Positions 8,773 through 17,713 are shown, counted from the stretch's first letter. The stretch: 64,000 nt of DNA from Methylobacillus sp. MM3 (GCF_001645185.1 NZ_LXTQ01000020.1:124001-188000); one strand, 5' to 3'. Translations and numbers: made by a program. The notes: generated by a model not told the origin, from the sequence alone.

Positions 8773-10232
8773 TAATGGTTCAGGGTACGACCTCGGATGC
8801 CGGCAAGAGTACCTTGGTCGCCGGATTGTGCCGGGTATTGTACCGCAGGGGCCTTCGCGTTGCGCCGTTCAAGCCGCAGAACATGGCGCTCAACTCCGCA
8901 GTGACGGCCGACGGCGGAGAAATCGGCCGCGCACAGGCGGTGCAGGCGATGGCATGCGGGCTGGAGCCGCATTCCGACATGAATCCTGTGTTGCTCAAGC
9001 CCAATAGCGATACCGGCGCGCAGGTGATTCTGCAAGGCAAAGTGGCTTTCAACCTGGAGGCGGGTGCCTATCATGGCTACAAACCTCATGCGATGCGTGC
9101 GGTGATGGATTCGTGGCAGCGCATGGCGGCGCAATACGAGTGTGTGCTGGTGGAAGGCGCCGGCAGCCCGGCCGAAATCAACCTGCGCGAGAACGACATC
9201 GCCAACATGGGCTTTGCCGAAGCCGCCGACTGTCCGGTAGTGCTGATCGCCGATATTGACCGCGGCGGCGTGTTCGCCCATCTCGTCGGCACATTGGCGC
9301 TGCTGTCCGCGTCGGAGCAGGCGCGGATCAAGGGGTTTGTCATCAACCGCTTTCGCGGCGATATGGGGCTGCTGCAACCGGGCCTGGACTGGCTGATGCA
9401 GCATACCGGCAAGCCGGTGTTGGGCGTATTGCCCTATCTGCACGGATTGCATATCGAGGCCGAGGATGCGCTGCCACATTCTTTTGCCGCTCCAAAGGCC
9501 TCCGGTGCATTGCGCGTTATTGCGCCGGTCTTTCCACGTATCAGCAACCACACCGATTTCGATGCGCTGCGTTTGCATCCGCAAGTGGATTTTAGTTTCA
9601 TCGGGCCGGATTCGCCGATTCCTGCTTGCGATCTGATAATTCTTCCCGGCAGCAAAAGCGTACGCGACGATCTCGCCTGGCTGCGTAAACAAAAGTGGGA
9701 TGCCGCGATCGCGCGTCATTTGCGCTACGGCGGCAAGGTGCTCGGCATCTGCGGCGGCTTCCAGATGCTGGGTAAGGCCGTGCATGATCCTGACGGGCTG
9801 GAAGGCGTGGGCGGAAGCGCAGTCGGACTGGGATTGCTGGACATGGAAACCACGCTGATGCCGGAAAAACAGTTGCGGCGCGTACATGGTGAGTTGATGC
9901 TTGAGCGGGCAATAATCGAAGGCTATGAAATTCATCAAGGCATCAGTCGCGGCGCGTCGTTGGCGCACCCGCTGGTACAAATGGAAAGCGGCAGCGATGG
10001 TGCGATTTCCGAGGATGGACATGTGATCGGCACCTATTTGCATGGGCTGTTCGATCATCCAGATGCATGTGGCACCTTGTTGCGTTGGGGCGGGCTCGCG
10101 GATGCGGAGGTGGTCGATTACCGCCGGCACCGCGAAGATCAGCTTGACCGGTTGGCGCAGGCGATAGAAACGCACCTCGACATGCCGCGCATGCTGCAAA
10201 TCCTTGATGGCAGCACCGGCACTACTCCTTGA
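8763..10232 (+). CDS. cobQ: Cobyric acid synthase
   Basis: 489 residues. It amidates the b, d, e and g carboxylates of adenosylcobyrinate a,c-diamide. The N-terminal [12 protein letters not shown]-loop (7-17), HEAD-type [13 protein letters not shown] (about 129-141) and C-terminal glutaminase [10 protein letters not shown] with nucleophile C330 are present, and a histidine in GTYLHGLFD completes the triad. The ATG at 8763 has AAGG just upstream. It is transcribed alone on the plus strand, diverging from cbiB, and its 3' end overlaps the tail of cobU by 11 bases. Confidence 0.96.
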   Translation: MKSLMVQGTTSDAGKSTLVAGLCRVLYRRGLRVAPFKPQNMALNSAVTADGGEIGRAQAVQAMACGLEPHSDMNPVLLKPNSDTGAQVILQGKVAFNLEAGAYHGYKPHAMRAVMDSWQRMAAQYECVLVEGAGSPAEINLRENDIANMGFAEAADCPVVLIADIDRGGVFAHLVGTLALLSASEQARIKGFVINRFRGDMGLLQPGLDWLMQHTGKPVLGVLPYLHGLHIEAEDALPHSFAAPKASGALRVIAPVFPRISNHTDFDALRLHPQVDFSFIGPDSPIPACDLIILPGSKSVRDDLAWLRKQKWDAAIARHLRYGGKVLGICGGFQMLGKAVHDPDGLEGVGGSAVGLGLLDMETTLMPEKQLRRVHGELMLERAIIEGYEIHQGISRGASLAHPLVQMESGSDGAISEDGHVIGTYLHGLFDHPDACGTLLRWGGLADAEVVDYRRHREDQLDRLAQAIETHLDMPRMLQILDGSTGTTP

Positions 10233-10746
10233 GCGTCAGCGGCAAGCCTGCAGCGATGAAATGAACATGCTCGCATGCCGCCGCCATTGCCTGATTCAGT
10301 CTTCCCTGCTCATCCTGAAAGCGGCGATTGATCTCGCCGAGCGGAACGATGCCCATGCCGACCTCGTTGCTGACCAGAATGATTTTCCCCGGCAGCGTCG
10401 GCAGCAGATCAAGAAACGCGGTGCGTTCCTGCTCCCAGCTGCCGTCCTGTGGAGGCTTGCAGTCCGGGCATATCCATTGCGCCAGCCATAGCGTCAGGCA
10501 ATCGACAATGACGCAGTGGCCGGAGGCGGCGCGCGCTTTCAGCGCGGCGGTCAAGTGAAAAGGTTCCTCGAGGAGACACCAATGGTCGGGGCGGCGCTCC
10601 TGATGGTGGCGTATGCGCGTGGCCATTTCCTCGTCCCAGACTTGCGCGGTGGCGATGTAGGTGACCGGAAAGCCGGAAAACTCCGCCCGCTTTTCCGCGA
10701 AAGCGCTTTTGCCGGAGCGGGCGCCGCCCAGTATCAGTTCTCGCAT
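10222..10746 (-). CDS. cobU: Adenosylcobinamide kinase / adenosylcobinamide-phosphate guanylyltransferase
   Basis: 174 residues. The bifunctional enzyme phosphorylates adenosylcobinamide and then transfers GMP to it. The P-loop GGARSGKS (7-14) is complete and [13 protein letters not shown] (about 44-56) holds the histidine that carries GMP. The ATG at 10746 is preceded by AAGGAG, which decides against an open frame extending 19 codons upstream. Last gene of the riboswitch-led btuB-btuN-cobO-cobU operon; salvage of imported cobinamide is the likely reason for that grouping. Confidence 0.95.
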   Translation of the reverse strand: MRELILGGARSGKSAFAEKRAEFSGFPVTYIATAQVWDEEMATRIRHHQERRPDHWCLLEEPFHLTAALKARAASGHCVIVDCLTLWLAQWICPDCKPPQDGSWEQERTAFLDLLPTLPGKIILVSNEVGMGIVPLGEINRRFQDEQGRLNQAMAAACEHVHFIAAGLPLTLKE

Positions 10747-10756
10747 GATTCTCTCC

Positions 10757-11365
10757 TTACCATTCCACGCCGGGCATGGCCTGTACCCCGGCCTCAAAGG
10801 CATGTTTCACAGGCTGCATTTCGGTGACGGTGTCGGCGATGGCGACCAGTTCCGGCAGCGCGCCGCGGCCAGTCACTATGACATGCTGCATCGGCGGACG
10901 ATCCGTCAGGTCGTCCAGCACGGTGTCGAGATCGAGATATTTGTATTTGAGGACGATATTCAACTCATCGAGCACCAGCACGCCGATGGAGGGGTCGTTC
11001 AGATGTGTCTTGGCGATGGCCCAGCCCTGCTCCGCTGCGGCAATGTCGCGCTCGCGGTTCTGCGTTTCCCAGGTGAATCCTTCGCCCATCACATGCCAGG
11101 TGACGTCAGGATGACGTTTGAAGAAGGCTTCTTCTCCGGTGTCGGAGCGTCCTTTGACGAATTGCACCACCGCCGCTTTCATGCCGTGCCCCAGCGCGCG
11201 GGCCAGCAGCCCGAAGGCGGCGGTGGATTTTCCCTTGCCGTTGCCGGTATTCACCAGCAACAGACCCTGTTCGGTGTTCGCGGCCGCAATCCTGCTGTCG
11301 ATCAGGGCCTTTTTGCGCGCCATGCGTGCGGCGTAGCGCGCCTCCCGTTCAGGGTCGGATTGCAT
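10757..11365 (-). CDS. cobO: Corrinoid adenosyltransferase, CobA/CobO/BtuR family
   Basis: 202 residues from the ATG at 11365 (GTG 11368 is an alternative). It adds the 5'-deoxyadenosyl group to Co(I) corrinoids. The atypical P-loop NTGNGKGKSTAAFG (about 39-52) and the segments VVQFVKGRSDTGE, VLDELNIVL and VIVTGRGA are diagnostic of the family. The start overlaps the btuN stop by one base (TGATG), consistent with coupled translation, and cobU follows ten bases downstream. The cytosolic enzyme serves both new synthesis and imported corrinoids. Confidence 0.95.
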   Translation of the reverse strand: MQSDPEREARYAARMARKKALIDSRIAAANTEQGLLLVNTGNGKGKSTAAFGLLARALGHGMKAAVVQFVKGRSDTGEEAFFKRHPDVTWHVMGEGFTWETQNRERDIAAAEQGWAIAKTHLNDPSIGVLVLDELNIVLKYKYLDLDTVLDDLTDRPPMQHVIVTGRGALPELVAIADTVTEMQPVKHAFEAGVQAMPGVEW

Positions 11366-11934
11366 CACGCCTGCTTGCGGGCGTTACCGCGCACCAGCGC
11401 GAAAGCGACATGCACGATCAGTGCGATGCCGGCCCAGAACGCGAAGGAACTCAGCGTGTGCGGGAAGTATTGCACTAGACGCGTACCGAATTCGGCCAGG
11501 TTTGTCTCGGTAAAGCGATCCGAGAAGAAGTAGAAGCCGCCGCTGGTGAAAGCTTCGGCCAGAGTAATGCTGACAACCAGGCTAGCCACCAATGCCGGCA
11601 GCGCGCGCAGGCTGAAGCTGTAACGCGTCGCAAACCAGCGGCCAGCCAGCCACAGCGTGCCGTAGGCCGGCAGCAGGAAGCCATAGGCCGGGCTCACGCA
11701 GAAAGCGCTGACGCCACCGAAGGCAACCGCGATGTAGTCGATAGCGACGACTTCCGCCAGCAGCGCGCCAAATGCCCAAGCGCTACGCAGGTAAAAGCCA
11801 GCCAGGAAAAACACAACCCAGGTCGCCGGCGGCAGATTCAACGCGGTAGCAAAGTGATGGCCATGCGTGGCGGCAATCAGTGCACCCAGCGCGATGCCGA
11901 TCCAGATTTGGTGGCGTTTTTCGAGATTCATCAT
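11365..11934 (-). CDS. btuN: BtuN-like membrane protein, putative B12-uptake component
   Basis: A 189-residue integral membrane protein with about five hydrophobic spans (14-28, 38-62, 78-98, 108-128, 158-180). It matches the type annotated in comparative genomics as an optional B12-transport component found beside btuB. The start is clear: AAGGAG lies five bases before ATG 11934. It sits between btuB and cobO in the riboswitch-controlled operon, which supports a corrinoid-related inner-membrane role. Mechanism is unknown; no ABC or ECF motif is visible in it. The name is recalled from context and topology, not checked. Confidence 0.7.
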   Translation of the reverse strand: MMNLEKRHQIWIGIALGALIAATHGHHFATALNLPPATWVVFFLAGFYLRSAWAFGALLAEVVAIDYIAVAFGGVSAFCVSPAYGFLLPAYGTLWLAGRWFATRYSFSLRALPALVASLVVSITLAEAFTSGGFYFFSDRFTETNLAEFGTRLVQYFPHTLSSFAFWAGIALIVHVAFALVRGNARKQA

Positions 11935-11980
11935 TAGTTCTCCTTATGTTCGATTTGCAGGATTGTACTCCATGCAAAGG

Positions 11981-13849
11981 TTATTTCGGCTGCCAGCGCA
12001 GGCCGACGAAGAGGCTGGTGCGCGGCGTGTTGTAATAGGTTCCCGTCGAGGTGCTGGCGAGGGCGTAGTCGCGGTCGAACAGATTGTCCACGCGTGCATT
12101 GACCGACCAGTCATCATCGAGACGGTAATTGGCCGTGAGATTGACCAGCGTATATCCGGCGAGCCGCAAGGTATTCGCAGCATCGTTGTAGCGGTCTCCG
12201 CTGACGATGACTTCCCCGGTCACTTCAAGGTCGCCCATGGTCCTGCCCAGCCAGAAAGTCGCATATTGGCGAGCGCGGCGGACGAGGATGTTGCCGGTGT
12301 CGTCATTCTTGGGGCTCAGCACATCCAAATTGGCGCGAGCATGATAACTGCTGAACCAACCCTCGTATGCGAGCGTTGCACCCTTGATCGTCGCATTGCC
12401 GACATTGACCGGAAAGTCGTTGTTCAAGCCTTGCGTGCCGACGATGAGGTCTTCAATCTTATTGTGATACATCGTGGCTGAAACGCGATGATGCCCTTGA
12501 TCGTAAGTCAGCGTGATCTCCTTATTACGAGAAGTTTCCGGTTTCAGGTCGGGATTCCCTTCATAAGTAAAGTGCGGGCCTGCTGGGTTAAGAAAATCAA
12601 TAGGACCAAAATCCTGAAACGGCCAGTAAAGATCGTTGAACGTAGGCGCACGGAAGGCCGTGCCTACATTACCTGAAATGCGCCAAGCGTTATCGAGGCG
12701 ATAGCCGTAACCCAGATTCTCCGTTTCGTGGTCGCCGAACTGCGAGTTGTCGTCACGCCGAATACCCGCGCGGAAGGCGTGAGGACCGGATTCGAGAATG
12801 TAGTTGGCGAGCCATCCGTTGTTGCTGCGGTAGTCACGAGAAAAGTCGGTGCTGCCGTCCACGCGATCTTCCAGCCTGTCATAGGCCAGTGTCAGTGTAC
12901 CGGCCGGCAGTATGAGGTCGTTTTGCCAGTAATACTGTAGTTGTTTGGTCCGCAGAGTGGACGTGCCAAAGGCGCCGACGCTGCTCAAGTCGTCCATGCT
13001 TTCGCCGATCTTGAGGTGGCTGGTCCAGATATGCGTGAAGCGGTTGTCGCTGGTCAGCGCGAAGATCTGCTGGCGGGTATTCTGGTAAGCATCGAAATTG
13101 CTGCTGTCGTATTGGTTGCTGCCCTTGCTGTGGAAAAACTGGAATCCAAGCTTGTGTCCCTCGGCCAATTGTCGGGTAAGGCGGCCCGAAACGCTCAGGT
13201 TGCGGTAGTTGTCGTCGTCGCCATCCTGGCCGGCGCGGGTATCCAGGGTTGAGAACCCATTCGTATCGATCGAGCTCGCGCTTAGTGCAAAACCCGTCCC
13301 ATTTATCTCGCCCGCTGCGCTGACGCTTGCCTTACGTGTGTTATAGCTTCCATAACCGAGGTTGGCTGAAAAGGCGGGCTTACCTTCCGCCTTGCGCGTG
13401 AAAATCTGGATCACGCCACCAACCGCATCCGAGCCGTATAGGCTGGAAACCGAGCCGCGCACGATCTCGATGCGCTCGATTTGCTCGGTGGGAATCTGTT
13501 CCAATGCCGTGGTTCCGTTGGTCGCCGAGCCCATGCGCATGCCGTCGATCAGGACCACGACGGCTTGCGAGTGCGTGCCGCGGAGGTGGACATTGGACGT
13601 GGCGCCGAAACCGCCGTTGGATTCTATCTGAACGCCAGGTTGTGTGCGCAGCAGCTCGACGAGGGTTGATTGCCCTGCGCGCTCGATTTCCTCGCGAGTA
13701 ATGACGGAAACGTCACTCAGAACGCTATCCCGAGGCTCTTCGATGCGACTAGCGGTAACGACAACGTCGTTGGTATAGATGGATTCTTGCGCCTGGGCGG
13801 AAAAAGCGGCTAATGCACCGGCAATTGTTGCCGGAATGAGGTATTTCAT
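11981..13849 (-). CDS. btuB: TonB-dependent vitamin B12 outer-membrane receptor
   Basis: 622 residues from ATG 13849. A signal peptide (MKYLIPATIAGALAAFSAQA) is followed by a TonB-box-like TNDVVVTASR, a plug domain with GVQIESNGGFGATSNVHLRG and the plug-barrel junction VRGSVSSLYGSDAVGGVIQI, then a 22-strand barrel ending in the aromatic residue region LFVGLRWQPK. AGGGA precedes the ATG by eight bases, which rules out the 11-codon longer frame. A cobalamin riboswitch lies 145 bp upstream, so B12 should repress it. It is the first gene of btuB-btuN-cobO-cobU. Confidence 0.95.
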   Translation of the reverse strand: MKYLIPATIAGALAAFSAQAQESIYTNDVVVTASRIEEPRDSVLSDVSVITREEIERAGQSTLVELLRTQPGVQIESNGGFGATSNVHLRGTHSQAVVVLIDGMRMGSATNGTTALEQIPTEQIERIEIVRGSVSSLYGSDAVGGVIQIFTRKAEGKPAFSANLGYGSYNTRKASVSAAGEINGTGFALSASSIDTNGFSTLDTRAGQDGDDDNYRNLSVSGRLTRQLAEGHKLGFQFFHSKGSNQYDSSNFDAYQNTRQQIFALTSDNRFTHIWTSHLKIGESMDDLSSVGAFGTSTLRTKQLQYYWQNDLILPAGTLTLAYDRLEDRVDGSTDFSRDYRSNNGWLANYILESGPHAFRAGIRRDDNSQFGDHETENLGYGYRLDNAWRISGNVGTAFRAPTFNDLYWPFQDFGPIDFLNPAGPHFTYEGNPDLKPETSRNKEITLTYDQGHHRVSATMYHNKIEDLIVGTQGLNNDFPVNVGNATIKGATLAYEGWFSSYHARANLDVLSPKNDDTGNILVRRARQYATFWLGRTMGDLEVTGEVIVSGDRYNDAANTLRLAGYTLVNLTANYRLDDDWSVNARVDNLFDRDYALASTSTGTYYNTPRTSLFVGLRWQPK

Positions 13850-13865
13850 GATGATATCCCTGCTG

Positions 13866-13885
13866 CGCATGCGACCCCGCATGCG
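13866..13885 (-). promoter_or_regulatory. Self-complementary hairpin beside the btuB ribosome site
   Basis: CGCATGCG-GGGT-CGCATGCG forms an 8-bp stem with a four-base loop and ends about ten bases before the AGGGA ribosome site of btuB. It lies between the riboswitch aptamer and the start codon and is a candidate part of the expression platform. Confidence 0.5.
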
Positions 13886-13993
13886 ATATAAAATACGGAA
13901 ACCGCAAGGGATTCAAAGAGATCAAGATGGGGAAAGCGCGTGAGCGTGCCCAAGCCTGAACACCGACACCCCGCGGTAATTCCAACGTTTGGT

Positions 13994-14160
13994 TGCGCAG
14001 GCCGGTCTCCGGGCTCGCAAGTTTTGGTTCATCGCCTTCCCGTGTAAATCACAGTGGCATGTTGATGAACCCGCGCTTGCTTACCGTTGCGGGGGCAGCA
14101 CAGGTATTTCACCTGTTTCCCGTTTCACCTCGTCGCTGAACAGCGAGTCGGCACCTGACA
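13994..14160 (-). promoter_or_regulatory. Cobalamin riboswitch upstream of btuB
   Basis: The minus strand shows the classic elements in order: GGTGCC near 14150, GAGGTGAAACGGGAA, GGTGAAATACCTGTGCTGCC, CCCCGCAACGGTAAGC, the B12-box core GCCACTGTG, GGGAAGGCGATG and the closing GCGAGCCCGGAGACCGGCC near 14000. Adenosylcobalamin binding should shut off btuB-btuN-cobO-cobU. There is no clear U-tract terminator between it and btuB, so control is probably at translation initiation. Confidence 0.95.
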
Positions 14161-14237
14161 ACTCCCGGCATTCTAGCGGTAAAGGAAAGTCCTTGCCAGC
14201 AAGGTGTAGTAATACTTTCACTAAATATTGTTAGCGG

Positions 14238-14267
14238 TTGACCTTTCAAGGTTTTTCAAATTATAGT
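14238..14267 (+). promoter_or_regulatory. Probable promoter of the zapB-like/zapA unit
   Basis: TTGACC (14238-14243) and TATAGT (14262-14267) are 18 bp apart. The -10 ends only six bases before the ATG at 14274, so the transcript would be leaderless or nearly so. It is divergent from the btuB riboswitch transcript. Confidence 0.5.
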
Positions 14268-14273
14268 TCCAGC

Positions 14274-14477
14274 ATGGAAGCGGATTTGAAAGCGCTGGAA
14301 GACAAGGTCGCTCAGCTCATTAGCCTGTGCCAGCAATTGCGCACGGAAAATATCGACCTGCGTCAGGAATTGGCGCAGGCGCAGAATGACGCGCGTCAGT
14401 TAAAGGAAAATATGGCGCTTGCCGGAGACCGCATCGAGGCACTGCTGGAAACCTTGCCGGAGGACAGCAATGGCTGA
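14274..14477 (+). CDS. ZapB-like small coiled-coil protein
   Basis: 67 residues, almost entirely coiled coil: MEADLKALEDKVAQLISLCQ continues with heptad-spaced Leu/Ile up to LLETLPED. Small coiled-coil proteins of this kind (TIGR02449 type) precede zapA in many proteobacteria and resemble the division factor ZapB. The frame is open further upstream to a TTG that coincides with the -35 box, so the ATG at 14274 is preferred. It overlaps zapA by eight bases. A role at the division ring is inferred from position. Confidence 0.8.
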   Translation: MEADLKALEDKVAQLISLCQQLRTENIDLRQELAQAQNDARQLKENMALAGDRIEALLETLPEDSNG

Positions 14478-14775
14478 AGCCAAAGGTATTGATGTCAGCA
14501 TCATGGGGCGCGAGTTTCGCGTTTCCTGTACCGATGACGAATATGAAGCGCTGATGACGGCGGTTTCCTATCTGGACCGCAAGATGCGAGACATCCGCGA
14601 CAGCGGCAAGGTGATTGGTGTCGAGCGTATCGCCATCATGGCTGCCCTGAATATCGCCCATGAGCTCTTGACCACAAGGAGCGGAGGGTTTGACATCGGG
14701 GACTTCAAGCGTAGAATCAATTCCATGCAGGAACAGATCGATCAGGCGGTAGCTGAGCAAAACGAGTTGTTCTGA
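14470..14775 (+). CDS. zapA: Cell division protein ZapA
   Basis: 101 residues. ZapA binds FtsZ and promotes bundling at the division ring. The N-terminal globular part contains VSIMGREFRVSC and YLDRKMRDIRD, followed by a C-terminal coiled coil (about 55-101). The ATG at 14470 overlaps the end of the preceding coiled-coil gene. The zapA-6S RNA order downstream is widely conserved, usually followed by a formyltetrahydrofolate cyclo-ligase gene, which is absent here. Confidence 0.95.
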   Translation: MAEAKGIDVSIMGREFRVSCTDDEYEALMTAVSYLDRKMRDIRDSGKVIGVERIAIMAALNIAHELLTTRSGGFDIGDFKRRINSMQEQIDQAVAEQNELF

Positions 14776-14898
14776 TCTCAGGCCTGCATTCGGACGTAAG
14801 TGTTGTAGTCGAGTCTTGCCAAACTAGTGTAGTTTTCGCACCTCTCCCCCGCGCCTTCGTTTGAATGCGGTACTGAAACAAAAAAGTTTTTCCGGTTT

Positions 14899-15073
14899 GT
14901 TCCCTGCGATGTTGCCAGATCATAGATTCCTTGAACCAATATCAAGCATCTGGTTGTGACTTAAAACGAGTGCTGTTGTGCGTGCCCCTTCGCGGGCGTG
15001 CCTGATGCGCTCCCGTTACGACCCCCTGGTCTCCCAGGTTCAGGATGCCGATCTGGCGGCATTTGCGGGGAAC
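14899..15073 (+). ncRNA. ssrS: 6S RNA
   Basis: About 175 nt directly after zapA. The ends pair as a long closing stem: CCCTGCGATGTTGCC (14902-14916) with GGCGGCATTTGCGGGG (15055-15070). The interior holds the conserved ATTCCTTGAACCAATATCA arm and an apical GTGCCCCTTCGCGGGCGT hairpin. 6S RNA mimics an open promoter and sequesters the sigma-70 RNA polymerase holoenzyme in stationary phase. Exact ends are estimated from the stem. Confidence 0.9.
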
Positions 15074-15098
15074 TCCTAATTCTCGCCCCAGGTATCCC

Positions 15099-15557
15099 AT
15101 GCGCTACTGGTTAATGAAGTCCGAGCCCGCGGACGTTTCCATCGACGATCTCGCCTCCTTCCCCAACCAGACCGTAGACTGGTATGGCGTGCGCAACTAT
15201 CAGGCGCGCAACTTCATGCGCGATCAGATGCAGGTGGGCGACGGCGTTCTGTTCTATCATTCCAACTGCGCCGAGCCGGGTATTGCCGGCATCGCCGAGG
15301 TGAGCAAACAGGCTTATCCCGACCGCACGCAATTCGATCCCAAGCACAAGTATTTCGATGAAAAGGCCACGGCGGAGAAGCCGCGCTGGTTCAATGTGGA
15401 CGTGAAGCTGGTCCGCAAGACGCGACTTTTGAGTCTCAAGGAGCTGCGCGAAACGCCGGAGCTGGCGAATCTCCGTATCTTGCAGCGCGGCAACCGATTA
15501 TCCATTACGCCGGTCGATCCGCGCGATTGGGAAATCATTCTCGACAAGCTGAAATAG
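15099..15557 (+). CDS. EVE domain protein
   Basis: 152 residues covering a complete EVE (PUA-like) domain. MRYWLMKSEP, TVDWYGVRNYQARNFMR, GDGVLFYHSNC and the PRWFNVDVKLV strand are characteristic of the thymocyte-nuclear-protein-1 type. Such domains bind modified bases in nucleic acids; the specific target is unknown. The start at 15099 is chosen because the family begins MRYWLMKSEP; a longer frame would run into 6S RNA. The next gene starts two bases after its stop. Confidence 0.9.
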   Translation: MRYWLMKSEPADVSIDDLASFPNQTVDWYGVRNYQARNFMRDQMQVGDGVLFYHSNCAEPGIAGIAEVSKQAYPDRTQFDPKHKYFDEKATAEKPRWFNVDVKLVRKTRLLSLKELRETPELANLRILQRGNRLSITPVDPRDWEIILDKLK

Positions 15558-15559
15558 CC

Positions 15560-16108
15560 ATGGCGCAACGTTATTCGGAACTTAGCCAGGAACTGATCCA
15601 GTTTATCTGGAAGCAGCAGATGTTCTTTGTCGCCACGGCGCCTGCCGATGGCTACGTTAATCTCTCGCCAAAAGGGCTGGATTCCCTGCGCATACTAGAC
15701 CCCAATACGGTCGTATGGCTTAACGTCACCGGCAGCGGCAATGAATCCGCCGCGCATGTGCTGGAAAACGGACGCATGACCATCATGTTCTGCGCGTTCG
15801 AGGGCAAGCCGATGATCCTGCGCCTGTATGGCAAGGCGCGTGTTATTCACCAGCGTGATGAAGAATGGGATGCCATGTTTGCCCATTTCGATGGCCTGGC
15901 CGGCGCGCGACAGATTTTCGTGCTGGATATCGAGCTGGCGCTGACTTCGTGCGGCATGGGCGTCCCCTTGTTCGATTATCACGGGCAGCGCCAGCAGCTG
16001 GTCGAGTGGGCGGAAAAGAAAGGCCCGGACGGCCTGGAAGAGTATTGGGAACGAAAAAACCAGGTCAGCCTGGATGGCAAGCCGACCGGGATTTTCTCTG
16101 ACGATTAG
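15560..16108 (+). CDS. Pyridoxamine 5'-phosphate oxidase family protein (flavin-binding split barrel)
   Basis: 182 residues with the split-barrel FMN-binding fold. The N-terminal half reads FIWKQQMFFVATAPADGYVN, then SPKGLDSLRI and GSGNESAAHVLENGRMTIMF, as in PPOX-fold oxidoreductases of unknown substrate. It lacks the complete signature of the true PdxH enzyme. It follows the EVE gene by two bases and so is probably co-transcribed. The link between the two functions is not known. Confidence 0.85.
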   Translation: MAQRYSELSQELIQFIWKQQMFFVATAPADGYVNLSPKGLDSLRILDPNTVVWLNVTGSGNESAAHVLENGRMTIMFCAFEGKPMILRLYGKARVIHQRDEEWDAMFAHFDGLAGARQIFVLDIELALTSCGMGVPLFDYHGQRQQLVEWAEKKGPDGLEEYWERKNQVSLDGKPTGIFSDD

Positions 16109-16122
16109 CGACGAGTCGCTTA

Positions 16123-17634
16123 CTAACCCAGGAACAGCTTGTACGCCGGGTTCTGGCTTTCGTCCCAATACACGTAGCCGAGCTTATCCAGAAATTCCTT
16201 GAACGCGGCATGCTCCTGCTGCGGCACCTGAATACCGACTAGCACACGGCCGTAATCGGTGCCGTGGTTGCGGTAGTGGAACAGGCTGATGTTCCAGTTG
16301 TGCCCCATGTTTTCCAGAAACTGCATCAACGCGCCTGGGCGCTCCGGGAACTCAAAGCGGAACACTACTTCGTTTTTCACCTGTGGCGCATGGCCGCCAA
16401 CCAGGTGACGCAGGTGCAGCTTGCCCATTTCGTTGTCGGTCAGATCCAGCGCTGGAAGATCATGCCGTTCGAGCATTTCAACCAGCTTGGCTGATTCGCC
16501 CTGCTGGTGCGTGGTGACACCGACGAAAATATGCGCCTGAGCCGGATCCGAGTAGCGATAGTTGAACTCGGTGATGTTGCGGTGGCCGAGCAGGCTGCAG
16601 AACTTCTTGAACGAGCCCGGTTTTTCGGGAATCGTGACGGCGAGCACCGCTTCGCGTTTTTCGCCGACCTCGGCACGCTCGGCGACGAAGCGCAGGCGAT
16701 CAAAATTTGTGTTGGCGCCGGATGCGATGCCGATCAGGGTCTTGTCGTGCAGTTTGTTTCGCTTGGCGTACTCTTTCAGCCCGGCGATTGCCAATGCGCC
16801 CGAAGGTTCGAGAATGGAGCGCGTATCCTCGAACACATCCTTGATCGCGGCGCAGATGGCGTCGTTGTCGACCAGGATCATCTCGTCCACGTATTGCTGG
16901 CACAGGCGAAAAGTTTCGACGCCGACCTGCTTGACCGCCGTGCCGTCGGCGAACAGGCCGACCTGGTCGAGCGTTACGCGCTCCCCCGCGGCGAGTGAGC
17001 GCGTCATCGCATCGGCATCGATGGTTTCGACGCCGATGATCTTGGTTTCCGGGCGCAGGCGCTTGATGTAGGCGGCAACGCCGGAAATCAGGCCCCCGCC
17101 GCCCACGGCGCAGAAAATGGCATGGATGGGATCGGGATGGTCGCGCAGGATTTCCATCGCGATCGTACCCTGTCCGGCGATGACATAGGGGTCGTCGTAA
17201 GGATGCACGAAGGTGAGTTTTTCCTGCTTCTCCAGCTCCAGCGCGTGGGTGTAGGCATCGGAGTAGGAGTCGCCCGCCAGAACGACTTCCGCGCCCCGGT
17301 TTTTCACTGCTTCCACCTTGATCATCGGCGTGGTAGTCGGCATCACGATGACCGCGCGGCAGCCCAGTTTCTGCGCGGCGAGTGCCACGCCTTGTGCATG
17401 ATTGCCCGCACTGGCGGCGATTACGCCGCGCTTCAATTGGGCAGGCGTTAAATGCGCCATTTTGTTGTAAGCGCCGCGCAGCTTGAAGGAAAACACGGGC
17501 TGCATGTCCTCGCGCTTCAGCAGCACCGTATTGCCTACGCGCCGCGAAAGATTGGGCTGCGCGTCCAGCGGGGTTTCCACGGCGACATCATAGACGCGGG
17601 CGGTAAGGACTTTTTCGAGGTAGTCGTTTTTCAT
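16123..17634 (-). CDS. ilvA: Threonine ammonia-lyase, biosynthetic
   Basis: 503 residues. It deaminates threonine to 2-oxobutanoate, the first step to isoleucine. The PLP lysine is K51 in SFKLRGAYN, SAGNHAQGVA follows at about 95-104 and the glycine-rich phosphate loop AVGGGGLISGV at about 180. Two C-terminal ACT-like regulatory domains (about 325-410 and 420-503) indicate feedback control by isoleucine and valine. It is transcribed away from rpiA; a shared AT-rich region between them carries face-to-face -10 boxes. Confidence 0.95.
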   Translation of the reverse strand: MKNDYLEKVLTARVYDVAVETPLDAQPNLSRRVGNTVLLKREDMQPVFSFKLRGAYNKMAHLTPAQLKRGVIAASAGNHAQGVALAAQKLGCRAVIVMPTTTPMIKVEAVKNRGAEVVLAGDSYSDAYTHALELEKQEKLTFVHPYDDPYVIAGQGTIAMEILRDHPDPIHAIFCAVGGGGLISGVAAYIKRLRPETKIIGVETIDADAMTRSLAAGERVTLDQVGLFADGTAVKQVGVETFRLCQQYVDEMILVDNDAICAAIKDVFEDTRSILEPSGALAIAGLKEYAKRNKLHDKTLIGIASGANTNFDRLRFVAERAEVGEKREAVLAVTIPEKPGSFKKFCSLLGHRNITEFNYRYSDPAQAHIFVGVTTHQQGESAKLVEMLERHDLPALDLTDNEMGKLHLRHLVGGHAPQVKNEVVFRFEFPERPGALMQFLENMGHNWNISLFHYRNHGTDYGRVLVGIQVPQQEHAAFKEFLDKLGYVYWDESQNPAYKLFLG

Positions 17635-17655
17635 CGATGGGCGGGGCGTGTATCA

Positions 17656-17686
17656 TTGAGTTATTGGTTAATCCAGCGATTATAAA
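17656..17686. promoter_or_regulatory. Divergent ilvA/rpiA promoter region
   Basis: On the plus strand TTGAGT (17656-17661) and TTATAA (17680-17685) are 18 bp apart, ahead of rpiA. The same bases read TATAAT on the minus strand, ahead of ilvA. The two genes may therefore share one open complex position. Confidence 0.45.
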
Positions 17687-17713
17687 GAAAACGCAAGCGC
17701 GAAAGGGTAAAGA

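Noticed and set aside
8772-10199. A 475-codon open frame on the minus strand
   Set aside because: Antisense to cobQ, which carries intact motifs from end to end.
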